NCBI GenBank assembly: GCA_038231395.1
Contig: JBBRLL010000019.1
Coordinates: 1-64,000, forward strand
Direction: 5' to 3'
Length of the DNA stretch: 64,000 nt
Origin: Stagnihabitans sp038231395
GTDB taxonomy: Bacteria > Pseudomonadota > Alphaproteobacteria > Rhodobacterales > Rhodobacteraceae
Shown: positions 16,805-26,077 of the stretch, in pieces
Layout of the letters: each line of letters begins with the position of its first letter
Position numbering within the stretch: position 1 is the first letter of the stretch
The notes under the pieces: model-generated
Told to the model about the DNA's origin: nothing
Databases searched by the model: none
What the model saw: the letters and a program-made list of their open reading frames with translations, nothing else
Translations under genes and position numbers: made by a program

Positions 16805-18166
16805 ATGAGCCTGACCTGTTTCAAAGCCTATGACATCCGCGGTCGCCTTGGCGTTGATCTGGACGAGGGCATTGCCGCAAGGATCGGTCACGGACTTGCT
16901 CTGGCTTTGGGCGCGAAACGGATCGTGATTGGCCGCGACGCGCGGGCCACTTCACAAGCGCTTGCAGAGGCTGTGATTGCGGCATTGCTGGACGAGGGGG
17001 TTGAAGTTCTGGACCTTGGCCTGTCAGGCACCGAAGAGATGTATCACGCGACCAGCCATTTTGCGGCCGATGGCGGGATCACCGTCACCGCCTCGCACAA
17101 CCCGATTGATTACAATGGGATGAAGATGGTTCGCAAAGCCTCGGCCCCTTTGAGCAGTGCCGAGTTTTCGTCAATCCGCAGGCTGGCCGAGGGCGCGTTC
17201 GGCGCGCCCAAGCCCGGCGGATCGCGGCGCGATGTGGGTCCGGAGGCGCGGGCCGCCTATGTGGCATCGGTGCTGCGCTTTGTGGATGTGACCGCCCTGC
17301 GTCCGCTGAAAGTTCTGGTCAACGCGGGAAATGGTGCTGCCGGCCCGACTTTTGACGCGATTGCCGCCGGGTTGGCAAAACTGGGTGCGCCGCTGACGTT
17401 TATCCGCCTGAACCACCAACCCGATGCAACCTTTCCCAACGGCATCCCCAATCCATTGCTGGTGGAAAACCGCGCGCAAACCGGCGATGCGGTTGTGGCC
17501 GCAGGTGCCGATCTGGGCGTGGCCTGGGACGGCGATTTTGACCGCTGCTTTTTCTTTGATCACACCGGCGCGTTCATTGATGGCGAATATATCGTTGGCC
17601 TTCTGGCCGAGGTTTTCCTTGCCAAGGAGGCCGGGGCGCGGATTGTCCACGACCCGCGCGTGGTTTGGAATACCCGCGATCTGGTGGCTTCGGCGGGAGG
17701 TGTGGCGGTTCAGGCCCGCACCGGCCACGCCTTCATCAAGCAGGCGATGCGCGACAACGGCGCTGTATATGGGGGCGAGATGTCGGCGCACCACTACTTT
17801 CGAGATTTCGTCTGGTGCGACAGCGGCATGATCCCCTTTTTGTTGATCACCGAACTGGTCAGCCGCAAAGGCGCTTTGGCGGGGCTTGTGGCCGGTCGGA
17901 AGGCCGCGTTTCCGTCGTCCGGCGAGATCAATTACCACCTGAAAAACCCCGCCGCTGCGATGGCCCGGGTTCGTGCGGCGTTTGAACCCTTGGCCCGGAC
18001 CGTCGACCAAACCGACGGGCTAAGTCTTGAGTTCGACGGTTGGCGGCTGAACCTGCGCGCCTCCAACACCGAACCGGTGGTACGGCTGAACGTCGAACAA
18101 TGCGGTCATGCGCAGGATTTGCCCGGAAGAGTCGCGCAGGTGGAACGCCTTTTGCAGAAAGACTGA
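16805..18166 (+). CDS. manB: Phosphomannomutase/phosphoglucomutase
   Basis: This 453-residue alpha-D-phosphohexomutase interconverts hexose 6- and 1-phosphates, supplying mannose-1-phosphate for nucleotide sugars. All four active-site loops are present: TASHNP with the phosphoserine near residue 97, the metal loop DGDFDRC near 243, the sugar-selectivity loop GGEMSAHH near 325, and the phosphate-binding RASNTEPVVR near 420. GEMS is the typical selectivity sequence of Glc/Man mutases. ATG at 16805 is preceded by AAAGGA; an in-frame ATG at 16766 lacks family homology. It is divergent from the sugar cluster, 143 bases away, so the two may share control. Confidence 0.92.
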   Translation: MSLTCFKAYDIRGRLGVDLDEGIAARIGHGLALALGAKRIVIGRDARATSQALAEAVIAALLDEGVEVLDLGLSGTEEMYHATSHFAADGGITVTASHNPIDYNGMKMVRKASAPLSSAEFSSIRRLAEGAFGAPKPGGSRRDVGPEARAAYVASVLRFVDVTALRPLKVLVNAGNGAAGPTFDAIAAGLAKLGAPLTFIRLNHQPDATFPNGIPNPLLVENRAQTGDAVVAAGADLGVAWDGDFDRCFFFDHTGAFIDGEYIVGLLAEVFLAKEAGARIVHDPRVVWNTRDLVASAGGVAVQARTGHAFIKQAMRDNGAVYGGEMSAHHYFRDFVWCDSGMIPFLLITELVSRKGALAGLVAGRKAAFPSSGEINYHLKNPAAAMARVRAAFEPLARTVDQTDGLSLEFDGWRLNLRASNTEPVVRLNVEQCGHAQDLPGRVAQVERLLQKD

Positions 18167-18331
18167 CGTGCGTTTTCGGGGCTGCGCGCTGCGACTGGGC
18201 GCAATTCGTGGTCAAGTCCCTCAATCTTAGCCCAGCCCTAACCACGGCAACAGAATTTCGTTATTTTCCCAAACCAAGACCTCACCTAAACCGTCAGAAT
18301 ACCGTGAATACGCGCGAAGATAGGACACGAC

Positions 18332-19552
18332 ATGCCGGTGGAAATCGTCGATACGCTGATCATAGGTGGCGGGCAGGCTGGACTAGCGATGAGCGCGCAT
18401 CTGGCCGAACACGGTGTGCCGCATCTTGTGCTGGAACGTCACCGGATCGCCGAACGCTGGCGATCGGAGCGTTGGGATTCGCTGGTGGCCAATGGCCCGG
18501 CGTGGCATGACCGCTTTCCGGCCTTGGGCTTTGACGACCTTGACCCCGACAGCTTTGCCCCGCGCGACCGGATCGTCAGCTATTTTGAAACCTTTGCAAA
18601 GCAGATTGCGGCTCCCATCCGCTGCGGCGTGACCGTGACCGCGCTTTCCAAAACAGCGGACGGGTTCACCGCTGAAACGTCGCAAGGTGTCGTGCGGGCG
18701 GCCAATGTCGTGGTGGCAACCGGCCCGTTCCAGCGTCCGCTGACCCCGACCATTGTGCCGCCAGAGGCTGGCATCCTGCAAATGCACTCCAACGCGTATC
18801 GCAATCCCGGCCAACTGCCCGACGGTGCGGTTCTGGTGGTTGGTGCGGGGTCATCGGGCGCGCAGATCGCTGACGAGCTTTTGCGGGCGGGCAAGCGGGT
18901 TTACCTGTCGGTCGGCCCGCATGATCGCCCGCCGCGTGCCTACCGGGGCAAGGATTTCGTCTGGTGGCTGGGCGCTCTGGGTCAATGGGACGCCAAAGCC
19001 CGCGCGCCGGGGATGGAGCATGTCACTATCGCGGTCAGCGGCGCATATGGCGGCCAAACCATTGATTTCCGCCGTCTGGCCAAGGCCGGAATGACGCTGC
19101 TGGGCCGGGTACAGACCTATGACGCCGGAGCCCTGAACGTTTCGCCGGACCTCGCTCAGAACATCGCAAATGGCGATGCCAACTACCTTGCGGTGCTGGA
19201 TGCCGCCGACGCCTATGCCGCCAAAAACGGCCTCGACTTGCCGCTTGAGCCTGAAGCACGCAAGATTGACCCTGCGCCAGACTGCGTGACCAACCCGATC
19301 CTGTCGCTTGATCTGGCCAAGTTCGGCGTGACGTCGATCATCTGGGCGACTGGCTATGTCACTGATTTTGGCTGGCTTCAGGTTGACACTTTTGATGAAA
19401 AGGGAAGACCAAAGCATGATCGAGGCGTAGCCAGCCTCCCGGGCCTTTATTTCCTTGGCTTGTCCTGGCTGTCGCGCCGCGCCTCGCCCTTCATCTGGGG
19501 CGTCTGGCATGACGCGAGCCACCTTGCGAGCCATATCGTTGCGCGCAGGTGA
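18332..19552 (+). CDS. FAD/NAD(P)-binding monooxygenase-like protein (CzcO type)
   Basis: This 406-residue flavoprotein has two dinucleotide-binding motifs: GGGQAGLAMS at about residues 11-20 for FAD and GAGSSGAQIAD near 171 for NAD(P)H. ATGPFQ and a late IIWATGY motif are typical of class B flavin monooxygenases. The full Baeyer-Villiger fingerprint FxGxxxHxxxW is not obvious (MHSNAY takes that place), as in CzcO-like proteins. It is probably cytosolic; the substrate is unknown. It stands alone, 165 bases after the mutase gene, and converges with the GGDEF gene. Confidence 0.82.
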   Translation: MPVEIVDTLIIGGGQAGLAMSAHLAEHGVPHLVLERHRIAERWRSERWDSLVANGPAWHDRFPALGFDDLDPDSFAPRDRIVSYFETFAKQIAAPIRCGVTVTALSKTADGFTAETSQGVVRAANVVVATGPFQRPLTPTIVPPEAGILQMHSNAYRNPGQLPDGAVLVVGAGSSGAQIADELLRAGKRVYLSVGPHDRPPRAYRGKDFVWWLGALGQWDAKARAPGMEHVTIAVSGAYGGQTIDFRRLAKAGMTLLGRVQTYDAGALNVSPDLAQNIANGDANYLAVLDAADAYAAKNGLDLPLEPEARKIDPAPDCVTNPILSLDLAKFGVTSIIWATGYVTDFGWLQVDTFDEKGRPKHDRGVASLPGLYFLGLSWLSRRASPFIWGVWHDASHLASHIVARR

Positions 19553-19823
19553 GACGATCCTGTCGTGACGCAGCGGTGAGGCCCAAGCCGCCTTGGCCGG
19601 AACTGGCTGCCCAACGTTGGGCACGGTGACTTTGGCAAGAAACCCGCCCGTAGGCGTTGACGTCTGGGAGGGCCCCATTGCGGACCGCCGGGGGCATTTT
19701 TTTCCGCAAAACGCCAGCGGAACTCTCGCGTCGCTGTAACCTGCCTAAACGGATACCGACCACCGGCGCTGTGTGGACTGGACGCCCCGGCTTCGTTCTC
19801 GAATGTTCGGGCCGTGCAACGTC

Positions 19824-20867
19824 TCAAGCACTCCTTCGGGTGTTGATCTTGGGCGGGCCCTGCGGGTCTTCGCCGGTCTGATGGAACAGCGCCTGACCGC
19901 GCCCTGCGCGTTTGGAGGCGTACAGTGCTTCATCCGCGTCGTGTTGCATGCGCGCGATTTCGGGCACCGTATAGCTGATCGAGGTTGTAATCCCGATCGA
20001 GGCTGAAATCCGGCAGGTCCGGCCATCAAACGGGATCGGCAGCGTCAACGCATCAATGATACGACGGGCGACGGCTTCCAGCCTGCGGGGTTCGGTTATT
20101 TCAGGGAAAACGCCAACAAACTCATCGCCGCCAACCCGTGCGACCGTGTCTTCGGCACGGGTCTTTGCGCTCAGCACGCCAGCCACGCTGCGCAGAACGT
20201 GGTCACCGGCTGCATGACCTAGCGTGTCATTCACCGCCTTGAAGAAATCGAGGTCGATGTGCATCAATCCAAAGGCCACACTCTGCCGCGTCAACCGTTC
20301 CAGCGTTTGGGCAAGAGCGCGGCGGTTGGGCAATCCGGTCAGCGTGTCGGTCATCGCCTGAGTTTCCGCCATCTGCTTGTCGCCCTGCAAGCGCAGGGCA
20401 AAGCCGCGCAACGTCTCCATCGCGGCGGTTTTCGCTTCCACCAGATACATCATTTCAACGGCAAGATCGGTCGTGGCAAAATCACCCGCCGTCAGGGTAA
20501 AGCTGCGCACCGCATCCACCACGCCAATACCGAACGACAGGTTGAGGATCATTCCCGCGCCCGCCGCCAGTGGCATTGCCAGCCCCCGGAACTGCACCGG
20601 GCGCGGCGCCCGTCGCAGGATCAGCCGCAACCGCTCACCCGCATGGGCATGAAGATCGGACACCGATGCCAGACCCGAGGGCCGCCGCACATCAAACACC
20701 TCGAACAAAGACCGGCCCCGCAGCCCTTCACCCGCAGTGAGTTTGGCCAGCGTCGGGCCAAAACCGGTGATCCGCCCGGCGTGATCCAACCGCACATGCA
20801 ACGGCATCAGGCGGTCAAACGCCTCCAGTGGAACGGGAAGCGCATCGGTTCCCACCAGTTCAACCAT
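19824..20867 (-). CDS. Diguanylate cyclase paired with an H-NOX-like gene
   Basis: The 347-residue protein has an N-terminal PAS-like region at about residues 15-120. A helical connector follows at about 145-175, ending in DTLTGLPNRRAL. The GGDEF domain carries an intact GGDEF signature near 245 and the inhibitory RxxD site (RAED) five residues before it. It should make cyclic di-GMP and be product-inhibited. There is no membrane segment. Its ATG directly follows the stop codon of the H-NOX-like gene, so the two are co-translated. This matches known H-NOX/cyclase pairs in which the sensor controls the enzyme. Confidence 0.9.
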   Translation of the reverse strand: MVELVGTDALPVPLEAFDRLMPLHVRLDHAGRITGFGPTLAKLTAGEGLRGRSLFEVFDVRRPSGLASVSDLHAHAGERLRLILRRAPRPVQFRGLAMPLAAGAGMILNLSFGIGVVDAVRSFTLTAGDFATTDLAVEMMYLVEAKTAAMETLRGFALRLQGDKQMAETQAMTDTLTGLPNRRALAQTLERLTRQSVAFGLMHIDLDFFKAVNDTLGHAAGDHVLRSVAGVLSAKTRAEDTVARVGGDEFVGVFPEITEPRRLEAVARRIIDALTLPIPFDGRTCRISASIGITTSISYTVPEIARMQHDADEALYASKRAGRGQALFHQTGEDPQGPPKINTRRSA

Positions 20868-21455
20868 TCAGTTCACCGTCATCCCAAGGCTGAAGGGACG
20901 CGCCTCATACAGGGCCTGATCGGCAATCTGCACCTGAATAACCTCTGCCCCCCTGTCGCTGCCCAGATGATCCAGCAAAACCAGCGCGCCATAGTCATCC
21001 GCCATGGCGCGTAGCAATCCCATCACGATATGGCCCGCCCCCGCCAAGCCCGAGGTGCAGCGCAAGCGAAAATGACCGCCCCCAAGGTCCAGCAAGTCCA
21101 GATCGGGAAGCTCCAGATCAGGAAGAACCAACCGTCCGCGTTCGGGCAACTCCTCAATCGAGTTCAGAAAATCGCTAAAATTCACCCCGGAAAACCGCAA
21201 AAGCCGCCGCACGGTCAGCAGGCTTTCGTGGCTGACCAGATAGGTCCCCAAATCCTCCATCAACGATTCGCGGGGCCGGTTCAGCAGGGTGGAGGCGGCG
21301 TCGATCACCTGTTCGGTCAGCTTGTCATCGTATTTCAGCATGGATTCAAAGCCGGACATCCCGATTTCAGCCTCTGACGCCACGGAGTCCCACATGGCTG
21401 GGCCGTAGGTGTCACTTAGGAAAAACTGAAAGGATCGGTTGATCAGGCCTAGCAT
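20868..21455 (-). CDS. H-NOX (HNOB)-like sensor lacking the heme ligand
   Basis: The 195-residue protein has the H-NOX N-terminus (MLGLINRSFQFFLSDTYG) and the overall length and order of the family. The proximal heme His expected in the segment FLNSIEELPERG is Pro (about residue 104). The YxSxR heme-propionate motif appears as CTSGL (about 133-137). Heme binding therefore looks unlikely. ATG at 21455 is chosen because GAGGA lies six bases upstream and canonical members start here; ATG at 21473 is also in frame. It abuts the cyclase gene. Residue equivalence is my own alignment by eye. Confidence 0.82.
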   Translation of the reverse strand: MLGLINRSFQFFLSDTYGPAMWDSVASEAEIGMSGFESMLKYDDKLTEQVIDAASTLLNRPRESLMEDLGTYLVSHESLLTVRRLLRFSGVNFSDFLNSIEELPERGRLVLPDLELPDLDLLDLGGGHFRLRCTSGLAGAGHIVMGLLRAMADDYGALVLLDHLGSDRGAEVIQVQIADQALYEARPFSLGMTVN

Positions 21456-21512
21456 GTGCATCCTCATTTGCACGTCATGCTACCGGTTAGGCGTTAACAA
21501 CCCTCAAAGACC

Positions 21513-23246
21513 TTAAGGTGCAAACAGCAAACCCGGCTGTCCCGGCACATCCAGTTGGTTCAGCGGCACCGCGTGAACCGGGCTTGGGCCTTTCTGCAAC
21601 CCGTCGATCAGCAAAGCCCCTTGGGCAAAGTCCGGCAGGATGCCACCATAACTGGTGATCAGATGGCGTGACAGGACGCCATCGGTCAGCGCTAACCCCT
21701 CTGTCACCATCGAACCGTCCGGGTCGCGCGCCAAAAGCATCGCCTCATCGCCGGGCAACAGGGGCAAGAAATCTGCCACCACCAGCACGCAACCCGGCCC
21801 GCCCGCAGGCAGGTGAGCGTCACAGGCAGCCTGCCAGCGTTGCAGGTCATACTCCGCCACCTGCGCAAAAATCTTGGCGCGCAAATCCTGCGCTTGCGGC
21901 GTGTCGGGTTGGACCGGCATCACCGCTGCCAAGGCCTTTTGCAGCCCCGCCAGATCCGCCAGCGGGGCGGTCGCCGGTGCCCCGGCCGCGTCACCAGAGG
22001 CCAGCCGCGCGGCCAATGTCGCGTCGGTCTTGGCCAGTTCTTTCAGCCTGTCCAACGCAGATTGCCCTGCAAGCCCCCAATTCTGAAAGGCATAAAGATC
22101 AATATCCGCAACCTTGGTACGCCCGTCCGCGATCCGCGCCATCTGGCTGCTGGCAGAGATGGATTCGGGGTTCAAAACCGTCAGCCACAGCACCGAAACG
22201 CCCATCGAGGCCAGCGCCATCCAGATATTGGCCTGCCGAACCCGCTCCATCCAGCCAGCACCGCGCAGCACAGCCGCCAGATACAAAAGCCCATAGGCCA
22301 GCGCCAAAACCACCGCCGTTGCAGCCAGCAACCGGTCCGGCGTCCAACCATGCTGTGCCACCCGCAACCCCAATGCCCAAGCGGCAAGACCGGCCGGCAC
22401 CACCTCGATCGCCGTCAACAGCCGCGCCGCCTGCACCATCAACCCCGAATGCGCCGCCATGGCATCCTCTTGATCCAGTGCGGCAGTGACCAGCGTGACC
22501 GCCACCGCCACCATGCCCAGAAGGACCGCCGTCGACGATACCGCGCCGAGGATTCCGCCAAACCCGCGCAACGGCAAAGCCACCAGAAAAATCACCATCA
22601 CCACCAGAACCACGGGCACCAGCAACCGGAACAGCCGCAGCACCAGGCCGGGCGACAGCACATCCGCCATCTCGTTCACCACGGCCATCGCAAGGCCCAG
22701 CACGGTCCCGGTGATCAGCCACGGAGCGACGTCCTGCCGCAACAGCAGACCAATCACCCCGACGCCGACCAGATCCAAAAGAGCCTGCGACAGATAAATG
22801 ACCAGCCAGACGATGCAGGTAAATATCGTGGCCACGGTGACACGGACCACAATTCCCCAGCTTTCAGAAAACAGCGTGGGATAGTCGCGCCAACCAAGCC
22901 CGTCCTGGGCGATCAGAAACGGCCACGGCAAGAACCCCAGTGCGGCAATCGAAAACATCGGCAGGACAGACCCTGCCACATCGTCCGAAGCCTGAAACCG
23001 GAGGGATGAGAGCGTGAGCAGCAGCGCCATCGTCAGCGCCACAGCAGCAGCGCCCAACGCCGCCCGTCGCACCGGCAAGGGTCCGGCTGTGATCAGCACT
23101 CCGGCAAAGAACACCACCGCAAAAACAGCCACCGCAACGGCGGGCCTTCCGGCCAGCCAGTTGGCCTCAATCGCGCGGCCCAGAAGGTAGATGCTACCCC
23201 CGGCCATTGCCCCGATCAAAGCCATGATCCCGCGTTGCCGTGTCAT
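21513..23246 (-). CDS. DUF4153 membrane protein
   Basis: This 577-residue protein has about ten to twelve hydrophobic segments in its first 390 residues. Examples are AVAVAVFAVVFFAGVLITAG, LLLTLSSLRF and VPVVLVVMVIFLVALPL. A soluble Ala-rich C-terminal domain of about 190 residues follows. The topology and the motif LNPESISA fit DUF4153, whose function is unknown. ATG at 23246 is chosen because GGAGG lies just upstream; an earlier ATG at 23258 is in frame. The 16-bp repeat array occupies the region before it, so its promoter must lie in or near the array. Confidence 0.78.
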   Translation of the reverse strand: MTRQRGIMALIGAMAGGSIYLLGRAIEANWLAGRPAVAVAVFAVVFFAGVLITAGPLPVRRAALGAAAVALTMALLLTLSSLRFQASDDVAGSVLPMFSIAALGFLPWPFLIAQDGLGWRDYPTLFSESWGIVVRVTVATIFTCIVWLVIYLSQALLDLVGVGVIGLLLRQDVAPWLITGTVLGLAMAVVNEMADVLSPGLVLRLFRLLVPVVLVVMVIFLVALPLRGFGGILGAVSSTAVLLGMVAVAVTLVTAALDQEDAMAAHSGLMVQAARLLTAIEVVPAGLAAWALGLRVAQHGWTPDRLLAATAVVLALAYGLLYLAAVLRGAGWMERVRQANIWMALASMGVSVLWLTVLNPESISASSQMARIADGRTKVADIDLYAFQNWGLAGQSALDRLKELAKTDATLAARLASGDAAGAPATAPLADLAGLQKALAAVMPVQPDTPQAQDLRAKIFAQVAEYDLQRWQAACDAHLPAGGPGCVLVVADFLPLLPGDEAMLLARDPDGSMVTEGLALTDGVLSRHLITSYGGILPDFAQGALLIDGLQKGPSPVHAVPLNQLDVPGQPGLLFAP

Positions 23247-23706
23247 CTCCACCTCCATTTTGCGCAGCTTAGGTCGGACAGCGGGGAATGGGAATGCAGA
23301 GGTTGCAAGGCCGCCCGGTTCTGGGGGGCAAGGCACAAGCGCCACGCTCGCCCAAGACCACGCTCGCCCAAGACCGCTCTCACCCAAGACCGCTCTCACC
23401 CAAAACCGCGCTCACCCAAAACCGCGCTCACCCAAAACCGCGCTCACCCAAAACCGCGCTCACCCAAAACCGCGCTCACCCAAAACCGCGCTCACCCAAG
23501 ACCGCGCTCACTCAAGACCGCGCTCACCTAAGTCCGGAGTGCCGGTTTTGTGATGTCGCAACGGAACATCGCGCAGGGCGCGCGTAACAGAAGTACACGG
23601 CAGCTCTGCGGCGTCCGATTTTTTCAGCGAAAGGCGCCGACGCCAGAGAAACCGGTCATCGGCGCGATTGATTTCTTGATTTCTTAAGGTTACCCGAAGA
23701 CCTCCG
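23247..23706. other. Intergenic region holding a minisatellite
   Basis: There is no gene in these 460 bases. About 190 bases are the 16-bp tandem array. All three plus-strand frames stay open through it only because the unit has no stops, so the long open frames there are artefacts. The rest (23535-23706) shows no clear element. Confidence 0.8.
23343..23534. repeat. Twelve-copy 16-bp tandem repeat
   Basis: Twelve contiguous 16-base units lie head to tail without spacers. The central ones (about 23407-23486) are identical to cgcgctcacccaaaac; the end copies are slightly diverged. The pattern of identical centre and diverged ends is typical of an array growing by slippage or unequal exchange. 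Confidence 0.97.
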
Positions 23707-25263
23707 TCAGAAGTCTGTCGGCGCTCCGCCCTCTTGCTTGCGTCTGGCCACGAAACGGCGAAGCTCCTCTTGATGGTTGCCGTCCATATCGGGCGGCACA
23801 AACTCGGCCAGGATCGCTTTGTACATCTTGTGCGCCCGCTCTGCCGTCCATTCGGCACCATCAATCTGCCACGCCTCATAGTTGCGCCAATCCGCAAGGA
23901 AAGGGGCGTAAAATGCTGTGGTATAGCGCGACTGGGTGTGCGGCGTTCCGAAATAATGGCCACCGGGGCCGACCGCCCGGATGGCATCAATGGCGATGTC
24001 CTCCTCGGTGGTGGCAAAGGTCGCCTCCTCGAAATAGCGCTGGATCATCTGCAGGACTTCGCAATCCATGATGAACTTTTCGGGGGAGGCGATCAGCCCG
24101 CCCTCCAGCCAACCCGCCGCATGATACACCATATTTGTACGGCTTTGCACGGCGGCCCACAAGCTGTTGGAGGTTTCCCACATCGACTGCCCGTCCGGCA
24201 CATTGGCCGCACAAACACCCGACGACCGCAGCGGCACCTTGTAATGACGCACCAGCTGCCCGGTCATCTGCGTCGCGCGCATATATTCCGGCGTGCCAAA
24301 GGCGGGCGCGCCCGACTTCATATCGACATTGGAGGTGAAGGTGCCGATGGCAACCGGACAGCCGGGTTCAATGTATTGCAGCAGCGCCACGGCGGCCAAA
24401 GCTTCGGCGAGGCTCAGCGTCACCGCACCCGCCATCGTCACCGGCGCCATCGCCCCGGCCAGAGTGAACGGTGTGATCACAACCGGTTGCCTGCGCTTGG
24501 CCAGACGCATTGCACCATCCAGCATCGGATAGTCGTGCTTCAAAGGCGAAACCGAGTTGATGTTGGTGTACATCCTTGGTTTCGCTTGAAACTCCGCCTC
24601 CGACAGACCGCCCGCGATGCGGACCATCTCCATCACATCCTCGACCCGCTCGGCCCCCAAAGAATAAGCATGAACCACCTTGTCGGTGATCGTCAGCTTC
24701 TCATAAAGGCAGTCAAGGTGGCGCACCGCAGGGTGGATGTCGATCGGTTCGACCGGATAGCCGCCTGCAATATGGATACAGTTGAAATACTGGGTCAACC
24801 GCATGAAATTCTTGAAGGTTTCAAAATCGCCGGAGCGTTTGCCGCGTTCAAGATCCCATGAATTCGGCGGCGAAGAGACGTTGACGAACAGCATGTGCTT
24901 GCCGCCCATGATGACTTCGCGGTCGGGATTGCGCGGCGTGATCGTGAAGGTTTCCGGCGCGCGGGCCAGCATTTCCATCACGAAATCCTCGTCCATGCGC
25001 ACGTTGGTGCCGTTGACGATGCAACCCGCGGCTTTCAGATAAGCGACGGCTTCGGGATTAAGGAATTCGATACCAATGTCGCGTAGAATCTTCATTGTGC
25101 CGCGATGGATGGCTTGCACGCCGTCCTGATCCAGCGGCTCAGTGGGGCGATCGGGGTTGACAGGAATGCGCCATGGCATCTGGTCGATGACGGAAGAACC
25201 GGCGCGTTCCTTGTTGCCGGCCCTGCCCCCGGCCCTGCGGCGCTTGGTGGCCTCTTCGGTCAT
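23707..25263 (-). CDS. MttB-family methyltransferase without pyrrolysine
   Basis: This 518-residue protein is of the trimethylamine methyltransferase family. The family TIM barrel is full length and the frame has no internal amber codon, so it is a non-pyrrolysine member. Characterised non-pyrrolysine relatives demethylate quaternary amines such as glycine betaine onto a corrinoid protein. Recognisable segments include MKILRDIGIEFL near residue 60, ITPFTLAGAMAPVT near 265 and GPGGHYFGTPHT near 430. No corrinoid protein or its activating enzyme lies nearby, so the methyl acceptor is unknown. ATG at 25263 has AGGAGG at proper spacing; ATG at 25269 is too close to it. Confidence 0.88.
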   Translation of the reverse strand: MTEEATKRRRAGGRAGNKERAGSSVIDQMPWRIPVNPDRPTEPLDQDGVQAIHRGTMKILRDIGIEFLNPEAVAYLKAAGCIVNGTNVRMDEDFVMEMLARAPETFTITPRNPDREVIMGGKHMLFVNVSSPPNSWDLERGKRSGDFETFKNFMRLTQYFNCIHIAGGYPVEPIDIHPAVRHLDCLYEKLTITDKVVHAYSLGAERVEDVMEMVRIAGGLSEAEFQAKPRMYTNINSVSPLKHDYPMLDGAMRLAKRRQPVVITPFTLAGAMAPVTMAGAVTLSLAEALAAVALLQYIEPGCPVAIGTFTSNVDMKSGAPAFGTPEYMRATQMTGQLVRHYKVPLRSSGVCAANVPDGQSMWETSNSLWAAVQSRTNMVYHAAGWLEGGLIASPEKFIMDCEVLQMIQRYFEEATFATTEEDIAIDAIRAVGPGGHYFGTPHTQSRYTTAFYAPFLADWRNYEAWQIDGAEWTAERAHKMYKAILAEFVPPDMDGNHQEELRRFVARRKQEGGAPTDF

Positions 25264-25386
25264 GCGCATATCCTCCTGTCGCGGGTTTTTCGCCCCGTTG
25301 ATCGCTTTTCTCAGGATGACGGAAAGCTGGCGGCGGCGCGCACTCCGTTCCCGACAGCAAAGCGTCGTTTTTACGTCAGGCGAGGG

Positions 25387-26076
25387 TCATGGCGCGGCCA
25401 AACCGTCGATCCACGCCCCCAATTCCGCGATCGTCGCCAAAACAACGTCGGCATGCGGGGTCAAAGTGGCGCGTTGTGCCGGCCCGGTCAAAACGCCCAC
25501 CGCTTTCATTCCGGCACGGCGCGCGGCGTCAAGGTCATGCAGGCTGTCCCCCACCATGGCGATTTCGCTGGCGGGCAGACCCACTTTTGCCGCAAAGGCC
25601 AAAAGCTGCCCGGGCGCAGGCTTGCCGCCATAGCCGGAATCGCAACCTGCCACAAAATCAAAAAGGTCGATGACCCCGGCGCGGGTCAAATGGGCGCGGG
25701 CCGGCCCTTCGGTGTCATTGGTGGCCAGACCAAGCGTCAAACCGCGCGCTTTGAGGCCCGAAAGCACCTCGCGCAGCGGCACGGCTGGTGCCATAGGTGC
25801 GTCAGCCGCAAGTCTGTTCATCTTGGCCGTCAAATCGGCAAGACTGATCCCCGACAGATGAGGATGAATCAGATCCGCAATTTCGAATGTCGTCTGGGCA
25901 ATTATGGCGGAGGTGGGCGCAAAGGTCGTCGTGGCTGGGTCAAAACCCAGAACCGCCGCGAGATCGCCTTTTGTCAGGGGCGCAAGTTCCTTCAACAAGG
26001 CATTGGTCCAGCCACCCCAACTGAGCCGAAAGTCGAACAGCGTGCCGTCCTTGTCGAAGATGACCGCCTTGATCAT
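25387..26076 (-). CDS. HAD-family phosphatase (phosphoglycolate phosphatase-like)
   Basis: This 229-residue HAD hydrolase has all four motifs: the nucleophile DKDGTL at residues 8-13, ATND near 120, Lys in GGKPAPGQ near 151, and the acidic pair in MVGDSLHDLDAA near 172. The helical cap lies between motifs 1 and 2, as in Gph. It probably dephosphorylates a small metabolite in the cytosol. It starts one base after the stop of the DUF3572 gene, so the two form an operon. Confidence 0.87.
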   Translation of the reverse strand: MIKAVIFDKDGTLFDFRLSWGGWTNALLKELAPLTKGDLAAVLGFDPATTTFAPTSAIIAQTTFEIADLIHPHLSGISLADLTAKMNRLAADAPMAPAVPLREVLSGLKARGLTLGLATNDTEGPARAHLTRAGVIDLFDFVAGCDSGYGGKPAPGQLLAFAAKVGLPASEIAMVGDSLHDLDAARRAGMKAVGVLTGPAQRATLTPHADVVLATIAELGAWIDGLAAP

Positions 26077-26077
26077 G

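Noticed and set aside
19553..19823. Gene between the monooxygenase and cyclase genes
   Set aside because: Short open frames only, without ribosome sites; the region separates two convergent genes.
23343..23534. CRISPR array
   Set aside because: The units are contiguous with no spacers, and no cas genes are near.
23191..23587. Proline-rich repeat proteins in three frames
   Set aside because: All three frames are open only because the 16-bp repeat has no stop codons; there is no ribosome site.
23734..24861. 375-codon plus-strand frame opposite the MttB-family gene
   Set aside because: It is a mirror frame; the minus-strand product matches a known family over its full length.
23707..25263. 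Pyrrolysine-containing MttB
   Set aside because: The frame runs through without an internal TAG codon and no pyl genes are present.
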